Below the pieces are notes generated by a model, which was given only the letters and a program-made list of their open reading frames with translations, had not been told where the DNA came from and searched no databases. The translations under genes and the position numbers were made by a program. From Aquicoccus sp. G2-2 (GTDB lineage: Bacteria; Pseudomonadota; Alphaproteobacteria; Rhodobacterales; Rhodobacteraceae), in the NCBI RefSeq assembly GCF_034555965.1, contig NZ_JAYDCK010000003.1, positions 1,798,001 through 1,862,000 on the forward strand: a DNA stretch of 64,000 nt, written 5' to 3'. Positions 46,414-54,772 of this stretch are shown one piece after another (within the stretch, counting starts at the first letter, position 1; each line of letters begins with the position of its first letter).

Positions 46414-46911
46414 TCAGCGCCTGCGGCGTTCTTTTTGAGGCCCGTGTTCAAGAATATCCTGCAGCCGGTCGGCATAAGCTTTGCGGTCGGCATCGTCCAT
46501 CTCGGCCAATCGCGCGAGGAGCAATTCCTTGCCGGTCTGGCCGCGCTCCTGCATCGCTGCGATTTGGCGCTCTACCGCTGCACGCACGACGGATGGATCA
46601 TAGGGCGTGGCGCGCAAGGCATCTATCACCGCCTGATATTCCGTGCGCACATCCGCAAAAGACGGGCGCTTTTCGCGGTAGGCACGACGCAGTTCGCGCC
46701 CGATTGTGCGCCGATCCTGCGGGCTCAATGCCTTGGTCATCAACCCACCGGCCCGATCGAACCGTGGCGGGCGGTGATCATCCCCCACACGGTGCGCCAC
46801 AAGCATTCCCACAACCGCCCCTGCAATCAGCAAGTTGCACGCCAGCGATCCAACCAGCAGCCAGCGCAGGCCGCGCCGCATTCCCGGCGTCTGTTTCATG
46901 TTCTCGCTCAT
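46414..46911 (-). CDS. CpxP/Spy-like periplasmic heavy-metal sensor
   Basis: 165 residues: an N-terminal membrane anchor or signal (about 13-40, LRWLLVGSLACNLLIAGAVVG) then a charged helical periplasmic domain with LSPQDRRTIGRELRRAY and LLARLAEMDDADRKAYADRL, as in periplasmic heavy-metal sensor or LTXXQ/CpxP proteins. It overlaps the anti-sigma-like gene by four bases and forms the last gene of the ECF module. It may bind metals or misfolded proteins and report to the anti-sigma factor; inference only. Confidence 0.75.
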   Translation of the reverse strand: MSENMKQTPGMRRGLRWLLVGSLACNLLIAGAVVGMLVAHRVGDDHRPPRFDRAGGLMTKALSPQDRRTIGRELRRAYREKRPSFADVRTEYQAVIDALRATPYDPSVVRAAVERQIAAMQERGQTGKELLLARLAEMDDADRKAYADRLQDILEHGPQKERRRR

Positions 46912-47312
46912 CCCGCTTCCCCTCCTTCGAAGGCATATTCATAGCCGGTTGCGTAATCGACCAGATAGCCGTCATTGCTCACGGCATCCAACCCCATGGC
47001 GCTTTGCACCGCGACGCTCCCTCCCAATATCGGGCTGAAGCCGATCCAAAGACCTGCCACCGTCGCAAAGGCCAACCCACCCATAGCAGGCCAACCGCCA
47101 AGTGCGGCCCAAAACCCCGCACCCCAGCCACGCTTCGGCGTGGTGCGCGCCTGTGCCGAAGCCGTCGTTGCCGCGGAGGCCTGCACCGCTTGCGCATCGG
47201 CCATAACCCTTGCCAGCAAGGCTTTCGATGCAGGTTCGGGTGCGCTCCGGGCGGCCGCAAAAAAGCTATCCAGTTCCACGTCACGCATTGTGTCTTTATC
47301 CGTCATAGCCAT
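46908..47312 (-). CDS. Putative anti-sigma factor
   Basis: 134 residues: a cytoplasmic N-terminal part (about 1-70, MRDVELDSFFAAARSAPEPASKALLARVM), one membrane segment at about 75-95 (GWPAMGGLAFATVAGLWIGF) and a short C-terminal tail. The location directly after the ECF sigma gene, overlapping it by 17 bases, supports an anti-sigma role. No named anti-sigma domain is recognised with confidence. The CpxP-like gene overlaps the end by four bases. Confidence 0.65.
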   Translation of the reverse strand: MAMTDKDTMRDVELDSFFAAARSAPEPASKALLARVMADAQAVQASAATTASAQARTTPKRGWGAGFWAALGGWPAMGGLAFATVAGLWIGFSPILGGSVAVQSAMGLDAVSNDGYLVDYATGYEYAFEGGEAG

Positions 47313-47889
47313 ACCCCAGTTCCTCGCGCTTGCCGCTCAACGCCGCAGCAAGTGCCCGTTTTCCACGCGCCGTCAGGCTTTCCACCGCCTCGGTGCTTAT
47401 CTCCATGATTTCCGCGATCTCCGGGTTCGCCAACCCTTCGAGATGGCGCAAGATCACCGCCTGACGTTGCCGCTCAGGCAGCCCGGCCAGCGCGGCCTGT
47501 AATGCCTCGGCGCGGTCTTTCTCGACCAACTTGGCCACCACGCCCGGTGTCTTATCCGCCGGTTCAGGCAGATCGTCCAATGGCGGCCCGGCCCGGCGCC
47601 GTTTGCGCAACCGATCCGTAGCGAGGTTGGCCGTGACGCGGTAAAGCCAGGTTGTCACCTTCGCCTCACCATGACGCCAATCCCGCGCGACCCGCCAAAG
47701 CCGCATCATTGCGTCCTGTGCCACGTCCTCGGCTTCCGCCCGATCCGCCAGCAAACGGTAGGCATGTGCCATGACCACCGGCGTCAACCGCTCTGTCAAC
47801 GCCTGCGCAGCAACCGCATCGCCATTGGCAAACCGGGTGATCAGCGCCTCGTCCGGCGCATTGGCAAGGTCGTCAGGGGGCATCGGCAT
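47296..47889 (-). CDS. ECF-type RNA polymerase sigma factor
   Basis: About 197 residues from ATG 47889; the ATG at 47883 is two codons later. Sigma-70 region 2 contains AEDVAQDAMMRLWRVARDW and LYRVTANLATDRLRKRRR. Region 4 contains LPERQRQAVILRHLEGLANPEIAEIM and a helix-turn-helix. Region 3 is missing, as in ECF factors. The gene follows an EF-hand gene by about 85 bases and is coupled to a membrane anti-sigma candidate. An earlier start in this frame runs into the EF-hand gene and is rejected. Confidence 0.9.
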   Translation of the reverse strand: MPMPPDDLANAPDEALITRFANGDAVAAQALTERLTPVVMAHAYRLLADRAEAEDVAQDAMMRLWRVARDWRHGEAKVTTWLYRVTANLATDRLRKRRRAGPPLDDLPEPADKTPGVVAKLVEKDRAEALQAALAGLPERQRQAVILRHLEGLANPEIAEIMEISTEAVESLTARGKRALAAALSGKREELGYGYDG

Positions 47890-47974
47890 CCTCAGCGTGG
47901 CGTATCCGGTTCCGGCGCGGCTGGCAATCCAGATGCCGGGACCACGGACAACCCCGCGGTCCCGGCAAGAGGCG

Positions 47975-48517
47975 TCAGTCGTGCTGCCCCTTGCGACCGG
48001 AATGATGGCGCTTACCGTCATGATCGCGGCGCTCCTTCATGTGCTGGTGCATCCGCTCGCGTGCGGCTTTCATTTCTGCTTCGCTCACGGCACCATCATG
48101 ATCGGAGTCGAGCCTGTCGAACATCTTTTGCGATGCGGTTTTCTGCCCCGGCATCTCATCGAAGCTCAGCTCGCCATCGCCGTCGCTGTCCATCTTCTTT
48201 ATCATTTTTGCAGCCATGCGTTCGGCGCGGGCCTGCCGACGCTCTTCTTGGCGTTTCAAGGACGCCGCCTGCATCTCGTCTGCGGAAAGTTTGCCGTTTC
48301 CATCACTGTCAGCGGCGGCAAACCGCGCCTTGGCCGCGGCCTCCATTTCCTCAGATGTCACCTTGCCATCACCATTGGTGTCGGCCTGCTTGAACATCAT
48401 CATCTCCATGCCACCGCGCTGCCCGTGCCGGTCATGCTGCGCCTGTGCAAAAACAACGCCAGTTCCGGCCAGAATTCCCAGTGCCGAGATACCTGCGATC
48501 AGATAAGTGCGTTTCAT
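47975..48517 (-). CDS. Secreted four EF-hand protein
   Basis: 180 residues from ATG 48517, with AAGGAG upstream. A Sec signal peptide spans about residues 1-26 (ending VFAQA). Four EF-hand loops are complete: DTNGDGKVTSEE (46-57), DSDGNGKLSADE (70-81), DSDGDGELSFDE (110-121) and DSDHDGAVSEAE (137-148). The tail is His, Lys and Arg rich. A periplasmic calcium-binding protein is predicted. It leads the ECF module. A calcium- or metal-response role is inferred from the neighbours. Confidence 0.85.
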   Translation of the reverse strand: MKRTYLIAGISALGILAGTGVVFAQAQHDRHGQRGGMEMMMFKQADTNGDGKVTSEEMEAAAKARFAAADSDGNGKLSADEMQAASLKRQEERRQARAERMAAKMIKKMDSDGDGELSFDEMPGQKTASQKMFDRLDSDHDGAVSEAEMKAARERMHQHMKERRDHDGKRHHSGRKGQHD

Positions 48518-48559
48518 AGTTAACTCTCCTTGAGCCATTTGTCAGTTTCTTGCCCCTCA

Positions 48560-48574
48560 CGAGACCGGGTCTCG
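48560..48574. promoter_or_regulatory. Perfect 15-base palindrome upstream of the EF-hand gene
   Basis: CGAGACC (48560-48566), centre G, GGTCTCG (48568-48574). It lies about 43 bases upstream of the EF-hand ATG. It could be an operator, a 5' hairpin, or part of the extended stem ACCGGG/CCCCGGT at 48564-48582. Confidence 0.5.
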
Positions 48575-48765
48575 CCCCGGTTTCAAAAGCTCAAACGCAG
48601 CGCCGCGCCGGTTCCGTCGCTCTAACTAGAATTTTTCCGAAAATTTTTCTGGGCACCTTGCAGTAAATCGATGCAACTGCGCGACATGGCGCCGCAATCG
48701 CACCGCCCGCCCTTCCCAAACGCCATCTTTTGCCCCACCTATCCTCGGATACCACGAGGACAATC

Positions 48766-49203
48766 ATGACCGAGACCACCGCCCCTGATCAGAGCTCTGT
48801 GCAGTTGCGCCGGGCGACACTCGATGAAGAGCGCCCGCTTTGGCCCGCTGTTCGCAAAGGGTGGCGCCGCCGTTGCCCCAATTGCGGGGCGGGGCCGCTC
48901 TTGAAAGCCTATCTCAAGGTGCATGATGAATGTTCGGTCTGCCGCGAGAATTTCACCCATCAGCGGGCTGACGATGGCCCTGCCTATCTGACCATTCTGA
49001 TCGTCGGGCACCTGATGGCACCGCTGTTGTTGTTCGCCTTCGTGAAATGGCGCCCGGAGCCGTTGGTGTTGTTCACCATCTTCGCTATTGGCTGCGTCGG
49101 CCTGTCGCTATACCTTCTGCCCAGATTGAAAGGGGCGATGATCGGGTTTCAATGGGCCCGGTTCATGCACGGGTTTGGCCACGACGAAGATGAGGCCGCC
49201 TGA
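48766..49203 (+). CDS. DUF983 family membrane protein
   Basis: 145 residues from ATG 48766, with GAGGAC upstream. The N-terminal zinc-ribbon-like motif CPNCGAGPL and CSVC lies at about residues 35-60, followed by two membrane segments (about 73-118). DUF983 proteins are of unknown function and common in alphaproteobacteria. It precedes the NUDIX gene by 38 bases and may be cotranscribed with it. Confidence 0.85.
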   Translation: MTETTAPDQSSVQLRRATLDEERPLWPAVRKGWRRRCPNCGAGPLLKAYLKVHDECSVCRENFTHQRADDGPAYLTILIVGHLMAPLLLFAFVKWRPEPLVLFTIFAIGCVGLSLYLLPRLKGAMIGFQWARFMHGFGHDEDEAA

Positions 49204-49241
49204 GCTTTCGCCTTTGCCACATATCAAAGGGGGCAAGCCGA

Positions 49242-49997
49242 ATGAACAGCGCACCGGAACCAAATGCTATCGACAAGTCCGCCCTGCGCAATGCCGCGAC
49301 GGTGATTGCCCTGCGCGACCGCAAGACCGCGCCGAAAGTGTTGATGGGCCAGCGCGGTGCCAAGGCCGCATTCATGCCCAACAAATTCGTCTTTCCGGGC
49401 GGCGCGGTTGACCCAGACGATGCCGGGGTGCCATTGGCGCGCCCGATGCCACAAGTTTGTCGCAACCGCCTGCTGGAAGATTGCGAACAGGATCTTACCC
49501 ACGCACTTGCCACCGCCGCAATTCGTGAGCTGTGGGAAGAAACCAGCCTGATTTTAGGTCAGCCCCGTTCATGGGACACTCAGCCACCCCAAGATTGGGC
49601 CGGGTTCGCGGCAACTGGCTTTCTTCCCGATGCACACCCGTTGCAGTTCGTTTTCCGTGCCATCACGCCCCCCGGTCGCCCGCGCCGTTTTGATGCGCGG
49701 TTCTTTCTGGTCGATGCCGATGAGATTTCAAGCGACCTTGATGATTTCTCGACCGCGCAGGACGAACTCTCGCATTTGCAATGGATTCCGCTCGAAGAGG
49801 TTCGAAAATTCGACCTGCCATTCATTACCGAAGTGGTGCTGGCCGAAGTGAGCGCCCGCGCCTCTGATCCGACCCCGCCCAAGAACGTGCCGTTTTTCTA
49901 TAATTCAAAAGAAGAGAGCCTGTTTCGCCGCCTCAAAGGGCGCGGCCCGCTGTCCGGGCGCAGCTTTGACCGGGACGGCAACCCGCAAGGCGCTTAA
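49242..49997 (+). CDS. NUDIX hydrolase
   Basis: 251-residue NUDIX-superfamily protein. The Nudix box is visible as AAIRELWEETSLILG at about residues 91-105, with a LDDFSTAQDELSHLQWIPLEEV region after it. It is longer than MutT-type enzymes and resembles the YfcD/CoA- or ADP-ribose-type Nudix subfamily common in Rhodobacterales. The substrate is a nucleoside diphosphate derivative of unknown identity. The 3' end overlaps the convergent EamA gene by four bases. Confidence 0.82.
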   Translation: MNSAPEPNAIDKSALRNAATVIALRDRKTAPKVLMGQRGAKAAFMPNKFVFPGGAVDPDDAGVPLARPMPQVCRNRLLEDCEQDLTHALATAAIRELWEETSLILGQPRSWDTQPPQDWAGFAATGFLPDAHPLQFVFRAITPPGRPRRFDARFFLVDADEISSDLDDFSTAQDELSHLQWIPLEEVRKFDLPFITEVVLAEVSARASDPTPPKNVPFFYNSKEESLFRRLKGRGPLSGRSFDRDGNPQGA

Positions 49998-50893
49998 CCA
50001 AACAGGACCAGTGCCAGAATGCTTGCCGTCAACAGACCGATCCCGGTGTATTCCTTGCGTGCGATTGTCTCTCCGAACACCAACACGGAGGCAATGATCG
50101 AAAAAATTACTTCGATCTGGCCAACGGCAAACACATAGGCCGCATTCTCCAGCGTGAACGCGGTGAACCAGCAAAGCGACCCTGCCATCCCGGCAACCCC
50201 CATCCACATCGCCGTGCGCCACGCCGCAGCCACGCGGGAGATTTCCCCGGTCTCGCGCCAGCGCAGCCAAAGCAGCATGGCTATTGTCTGGCTAAGCGTC
50301 ACCGCAACCAACGTCAGCACGGCGCGCATGAACGGATCATCACTTGGCACTTGCAGCGTAGCACCACGATAGGTGACCGCCGAAACGGCAAAGAACGCTC
50401 CCGAGAGCAAACCAAGCCCTGCCGCGCGATTGGTGAACCGTTTCAACCCGCCGGTGCCGCCGCCCGGCCCGTCGGAAAGCACCAACACGCCGGTCAGCCC
50501 CAGCATGATTGCAGCCATTCCCGCAGCAGACACCCGATCCCCCAGCAACACGAACCCGATAAGAGCGGTCTGAACGACTTCAGTTTTCTTGAAGGTGATA
50601 CCCACGGCGAAATTGCGATGCGCGAAAAGCGCCACAACGCACCATGTGGCAAGGATCTGCGTCAGCCCGCCGGTCAGCGCATAGGCCCAGAACCGGGCCG
50701 AATAACCCGGCCAGTCCACCCCGCTCCAAAGCCAATAAGCCAGCGCCAGCGTGAGCACGATAGGCGCGGAGTAGAAAAACCGCGCCAATGTTGCCCCACC
50801 CGCCGAAAGCGTTCCCATCGACAGCTTCTTTTGCAGCATGAAGCGCAGCGTTTGAAACGCCGCGGCAAGAATGGAGATGAAAATCCAAGCCAT
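49994..50893 (-). CDS. EamA/DMT family transporter
   Basis: 299 residues with about ten membrane segments in two EamA repeats (each about 140 residues, the second starting near ASGLGLLSGAFFAVSAV). It belongs to the drug/metabolite transporter superfamily, inner membrane, exporting metabolites. The substrate is unknown. It follows the desaturase gene by about 20 bases on the same strand, so they may form an operon. Confidence 0.85.
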   Translation of the reverse strand: MAWIFISILAAAFQTLRFMLQKKLSMGTLSAGGATLARFFYSAPIVLTLALAYWLWSGVDWPGYSARFWAYALTGGLTQILATWCVVALFAHRNFAVGITFKKTEVVQTALIGFVLLGDRVSAAGMAAIMLGLTGVLVLSDGPGGGTGGLKRFTNRAAGLGLLSGAFFAVSAVTYRGATLQVPSDDPFMRAVLTLVAVTLSQTIAMLLWLRWRETGEISRVAAAWRTAMWMGVAGMAGSLCWFTAFTLENAAYVFAVGQIEVIFSIIASVLVFGETIARKEYTGIGLLTASILALVLFG

Positions 50894-50912
50894 AATGGCC
50901 TATTGCACGGCC

Positions 50913-51887
50913 TCAGCGCGAACGGAAGAGCGGATGCGACACCTCGTCTTTCGCGCGCCAGAAATAGCGCCGGAAGATTTCACCGTAGGAGCGGTAATAA
51001 TAGTTCTCGTTGTGCTCAAGATACCCCTGCCGTCCGGCCCGGAATCTTGCGGGCAGCGCGTACCACGCCACCCCCGGATGCATGTGATGAACCATGTGAA
51101 GATTATTGTTAAGAAACAAGAGAGCCAGAAGCCCGCGATCCTCGATAACCACCGTCCGCCCGCGCGCCTCTCCATGTGCGCGGTGCTCAAGGAAAGTTCG
51201 GATTTTCAGGATCGACAGCGCGGCATAGACGCTGATCAGAAAAGCCCAGACCGGCATTTTCCCAAACGCCGCCATCCACCAGATCACCAGCGCCAGCGCC
51301 GGGATGTGCAAAAGCCACCCGGCAAGCACCGCTCGATTTCCTGCACGGATCAGCCGCCAATCGCCCTGCATGAACGCGATCTGCCCAAGCAAAGGCCCAA
51401 GCAGCAAGCGCCCGGCCAAGGTGTTATTGAACCGCAGCACCGCCTTGGCCCATCGCGGCAGCGTCATCCACACATCCGGCGCGAGGTAGTTTGTCTCAGG
51501 ATCGTCATACGGGTCGGTCAATATCTCATCATGATGATGCGCGATATGGGTGTCGCGGAACCGCTGATAGGGAATAGCCAACGTCAGCGGAGGGAAAACC
51601 AGCATCTCATTAAGCCATTTCAACCGGGTCGGATGCCCGTGCAGCGCCTCATGACTAAGCGAGCTGTGCTGCGTCGCGCTCAGCGTCACCAGCACCATCC
51701 CGAGCGGCAACCAAAACGCCGCCGCCCATGTCGTCGCGATTGCCCAAAGGCCATATGTCAGGATCAATAGCCCAAGGGTGGGCCACTCGATACGCCACGG
51801 GTTTGCGAACGCCTCAACCGGCTGGCAGATTGCTTTCACAAGGCTGCGAACCGGGCGTTCCATTCGGGGGTGTTTGGGTACTTGCAT
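50913..51887 (-). CDS. Fatty acid desaturase
   Basis: About 324 residues from ATG 51887; a possible start at 51929 is less likely. Membrane-bound di-iron desaturase with three histidine boxes: HEALHGH (79-85), HIAHHHDE (114-121) and HMVHHMHP (264-271). Four or so membrane segments lie between them. It introduces a double bond or hydroxyl into an acyl chain. It is divergent from the XRE-family regulator, whose operator-like palindrome lies between them, so regulation by that protein is plausible. Confidence 0.87.
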   Translation of the reverse strand: MQVPKHPRMERPVRSLVKAICQPVEAFANPWRIEWPTLGLLILTYGLWAIATTWAAAFWLPLGMVLVTLSATQHSSLSHEALHGHPTRLKWLNEMLVFPPLTLAIPYQRFRDTHIAHHHDEILTDPYDDPETNYLAPDVWMTLPRWAKAVLRFNNTLAGRLLLGPLLGQIAFMQGDWRLIRAGNRAVLAGWLLHIPALALVIWWMAAFGKMPVWAFLISVYAALSILKIRTFLEHRAHGEARGRTVVIEDRGLLALLFLNNNLHMVHHMHPGVAWYALPARFRAGRQGYLEHNENYYYRSYGEIFRRYFWRAKDEVSHPLFRSR

Positions 51888-51953
51888 GTCAGATGTGGTA
51901 TCCAACAAGCGGAACTCCGCCCATTCCAAATATGATTAACAATTCTCTGCAAT

Positions 51954-51972
51954 TGTGATATTTATCATCACA
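51954..51972. promoter_or_regulatory. Operator-like inverted repeat
   Basis: TGTGAT (51954-51959), seven bases, ATCACA (51967-51972), ending at the first base of the XRE start codon. A second inverted repeat CAATT-N6-AATTG spans 51940-51955. The region is shared with the divergent desaturase promoter, fitting autoregulation. Confidence 0.5.
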
Positions 51973-52849
51973 TGCAGCAAAAAGTCGACAAACGCCAACG
52001 CGCCAGCCAGTTTCGCACCCGCCTGTCGCAGGCCATGGCCCAAACAGGGATGAGCCAAAGCGCGCTCGCGCGGCGTATCGGGGTTGATCGCTCGACGATT
52101 TCGCAGTTGCTGAAGGGATCGGGTGCCCGGCTGCCCAATGCACAGGTGGTCGGGGAATGTGCCGCCGCCCTTGGTGTAACCGCCGATTGGTTACTGTCGC
52201 TCTCTGATCGGCCCGAAACCGCCAGTGATCTTCTTGCCAACGCGCTGACCATGACACAGGCGGCCCGCGCGCTTGTCGATGAACAGATTTTCGCCTGGCA
52301 CGAAGAAGCCGCAGGCATGAAAATCCGTCATGTCCCGGCCACCCTGCCTGATATGCTGAAAACCCGCGAAGTCCTCCAATGGGAATATTCACCGCATCTC
52401 GGTCGCACCGCCGATCAGGCCATTGGCGCCGCGCAGGACCGGCTGGAATGGATGCGCGCCTCGCAATCGGATTACGAGATTGCGGTGCCGCTTTATGAAA
52501 TTGCGTCGTTCGCGCGTGGCGAAGGATATTACAGCGGGCTTGCTCCTGACCTGCGCCGCGCGCAACTCGCGCGAATTGCCGCACTGCACGATCAACTCTA
52601 CCCGCGCCTGCGCCTCTACCAATTCGACGCGCGCCGCCTTTTTCGGCACCAATCACCGTGTTCGGCTCGATGCTTGCCGTGCTTTATCTTGGGCGAAACT
52701 ACCTTGCCTTCCGCGATAGCGAACGGGTCGCCGGATTCACCGCGCATTTCGATCAACTGGTGCGCGAAGCTTCCATTCCCGCGCGTGAGTTACCTGCCCA
52801 TCTGGCGAAGCTCAGCGAAGCCATTCCCATCGGCTCATCGGGGCCGTAA
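51972..52849 (+). CDS. XRE-family transcriptional regulator, frameshifted
   Basis: Helix-turn-helix at residues about 12-75 (MSQSALARRIGVDRSTISQLL then LGVTADWLLSL) followed by a C-terminal effector-like region of no recognised family (about 80-292). The frame breaks at a run of five T (52639-52643), after DARRLF; normal sequence continues in another frame as APITVFGSMLAVLYLGRNYL. Adding one T gives 292 residues. Gene order suggests regulation of the divergent desaturase and perhaps of the carnitine genes, which converge on it ten bases away. A sequence error is the likelier cause of the break. Confidence 0.8.
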
Positions 52850-52858
52850 AGCGGGCTG

Positions 52859-54331
52859 CTATTGGCCGCCGATCCGTCGGCCCAGCCCGTCCGGCGCAGG
52901 CAAGGTGGCATGGGCCGCCAGCAACCGCCCAAATGCCGCTTCAATGTGCCGCCCCGGCAGGGCCGAACGGCGGGTTTTCAGATCAACATGCAAAATGAAA
53001 TGCTCTCCGGTTGCCAGCAGGCGTTCCCCCTCGCGCATCTCGTGGAACAAATGCATTTTCTTGCCTTGCCCGCCGATCACTTGTGTTTTGATCTCGATCA
53101 CCGCCCCGGCGCGGGCCTCGTCGATATGGCGAATATGGGTCTCTGCGGTGAAATAGCTGCCACCATCCGAAATGTAGGCCTCATCACACCCGATCATCTG
53201 CATCAGCCGGTCGGTGGCGTCGGCAAATGCCTCAAGGTAGCGGCTTTCTGTCATGTGGCCATTATAATCAAGCCAATTCAGCGGCACTGCTCGCCGGGCC
53301 GTCAGCACCGGCGCCGCCAGGTTATCCAGATCATCAACATGGCTTGCCAGCCCCGCGCCGGTTTCAAGCTCCTTGTCGTGCACCTTCTGCACACTCCCCG
53401 CGCCCCAGTCTTCTTGGTAAAGAGCGCGCATGATACCAACCAGATTGGCGTCACGAATGCGCTCCAACTCGCGGATTGAATACATGCCCGATTGCGCGTC
53501 CGACTGATCGGCAATCGCGTCGATCAATTCATCCGTCAATTCAGGCACGTCCATCAGCTTGGTCCATGGCCATTTCAGGCACGGCCCGAATTGCGCAATG
53601 AAATGCCGCATCCCGGCCTCTCCACCGGCCACGCGGTAGGTCTCAAACAGCCCCATCTGCGCCCAGCGCAGGCCAAAACCAAAGCGGATCGCATCGTCAA
53701 TCTCTTCCGTGGTGGCGATCCCGTCCTTGACCAGCCAAAGCGCCTCACGCCAGACCGCTTCAAGAAACCGATCCGCGACATGGGCGTCGATCTCTTTCTT
53801 CACATGCAGCGGATGCATCCCAATGCCGCGCAGGATGTCCTTTGCCCGCGCGATATGGGCTGCGTCATTGGCGGGCGTCGTCACCAGTTCAACCAGCGGG
53901 AGAAGATAAACCGGGTTGAACGGATGCGTCACAACAACCTGCCCCGGCCTTGCCAGCCCCGCCTGCAATTCGCTCGGTTTATAGCCGCTTGTCGACGAGC
54001 CGATCACCGCGCGCTCCGGCGCATGCGCCATCAATTCGGCGTAGACCTCCTGCTTCAGGTCCAGCCGCTCGGGCACACTTTCCTGCACCCAGTCGGCCCC
54101 CTTCACCGCCTCCTTGACCGAGCCGTGATAACTAATCTCTCCGGGCGCGGGCAGGGCCACGTTGCCCAACCCCGGCAATGAACGGCGGGCATTGTCCAGC
54201 ACCTCGGAAATTTTGCGCTCGGCCTGCGGGTCAGGGTCAAACACCCGCACCCGCCAGCCATTGAGCGCAAACCGCGCCGCCCAGCCGCCCCCGATTACCC
54301 CACCGCCGATGATTGCCGCTTTCTTCGCCAT
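52859..54331 (-). CDS. L-carnitine dehydrogenase fused to betainyl-CoA thioesterase
   Basis: About 490 residues from ATG 54331. The N-terminal ~320 residues are a 3-hydroxyacyl-CoA dehydrogenase-like carnitine 3-dehydrogenase: Rossmann motif GGGVIGGGWAARF at residues 9-21 and the ETYRVAGGEAGMRHF region. From about 340 a hotdog thioesterase domain follows (LDYNGHMTESRYLEAFADATDRL). The fusion oxidises L-carnitine to 3-dehydrocarnitine and hydrolyses betainyl-CoA later. It lies with a lipoprotein and a BKACE enzyme on the same strand, forming the carnitine-to-betaine pathway. Confidence 0.88.
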   Translation of the reverse strand: MAKKAAIIGGGVIGGGWAARFALNGWRVRVFDPDPQAERKISEVLDNARRSLPGLGNVALPAPGEISYHGSVKEAVKGADWVQESVPERLDLKQEVYAELMAHAPERAVIGSSTSGYKPSELQAGLARPGQVVVTHPFNPVYLLPLVELVTTPANDAAHIARAKDILRGIGMHPLHVKKEIDAHVADRFLEAVWREALWLVKDGIATTEEIDDAIRFGFGLRWAQMGLFETYRVAGGEAGMRHFIAQFGPCLKWPWTKLMDVPELTDELIDAIADQSDAQSGMYSIRELERIRDANLVGIMRALYQEDWGAGSVQKVHDKELETGAGLASHVDDLDNLAAPVLTARRAVPLNWLDYNGHMTESRYLEAFADATDRLMQMIGCDEAYISDGGSYFTAETHIRHIDEARAGAVIEIKTQVIGGQGKKMHLFHEMREGERLLATGEHFILHVDLKTRRSALPGRHIEAAFGRLLAAHATLPAPDGLGRRIGGQ

Positions 54332-54336
54332 CGCTA

Positions 54337-54768
54337 TCACTCCATCATGCGGGACATGTCATATCCCATCCAGTTCATGATCTCTTTCGCCGCCGCAATC
54401 CGGTCCGCGCCGCCTTTTGGTTTGCGGTCCATGATCCAGCCGAACTGCCCTTCCGGGTCACCAATAGCAGCCGTGCGCCCATCCGCGTCCATCCACAAGA
54501 CCCAAAATGTGCGACCTGCCAATGGCCCGCTTTGCGCATGGAACCGCCCCGGCCCGTTCTGGTGCAGCCCCTCGGCAAAGGAAAGCCGCGCCCCCGGCGC
54601 CGGCGCTTTGCCCCAGCTGGCCCGCGTCACCCAAGCGCCGGCGATCTGGGGCGCGCGCACATTGACCTGACTTGAGATTGGCGCGTCCGGCGCGCGCACC
54701 CCGGTGGCGGGCACACATCCCGCCAGCGCGCCCAGCGCCAACCCAATCGCAAGCCAGCCCGCGCGCAC
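54337..54768 (-). CDS. Lipocalin-like outer membrane lipoprotein
   Basis: 143 residues from a GTG at 54768. A lipobox LAGC at about residues 14-18 gives a lipoprotein signal. The body (SGPLAGRTFWVLWMDADGRTAAIGDP and so on) resembles small lipocalin-type (Blc-like) proteins of Rhodobacterales. It starts four bases after the BKACE stop and ends just before the dehydrogenase-thioesterase start, so it is inside the carnitine operon. Its role there is unknown. Confidence 0.72.
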   Translation of the reverse strand: MRAGWLAIGLALGALAGCVPATGVRAPDAPISSQVNVRAPQIAGAWVTRASWGKAPAPGARLSFAEGLHQNGPGRFHAQSGPLAGRTFWVLWMDADGRTAAIGDPEGQFGWIMDRKPKGGADRIAAAKEIMNWMGYDMSRMME

Positions 54769-54772
54769 GATC

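Noticed and set aside
46119-47408. Long plus-strand frame of 429 residues over the PleD end and ECF module
   Set aside because: Arg/Pro-rich translation with no domain; it crosses well-supported genes on both strands.
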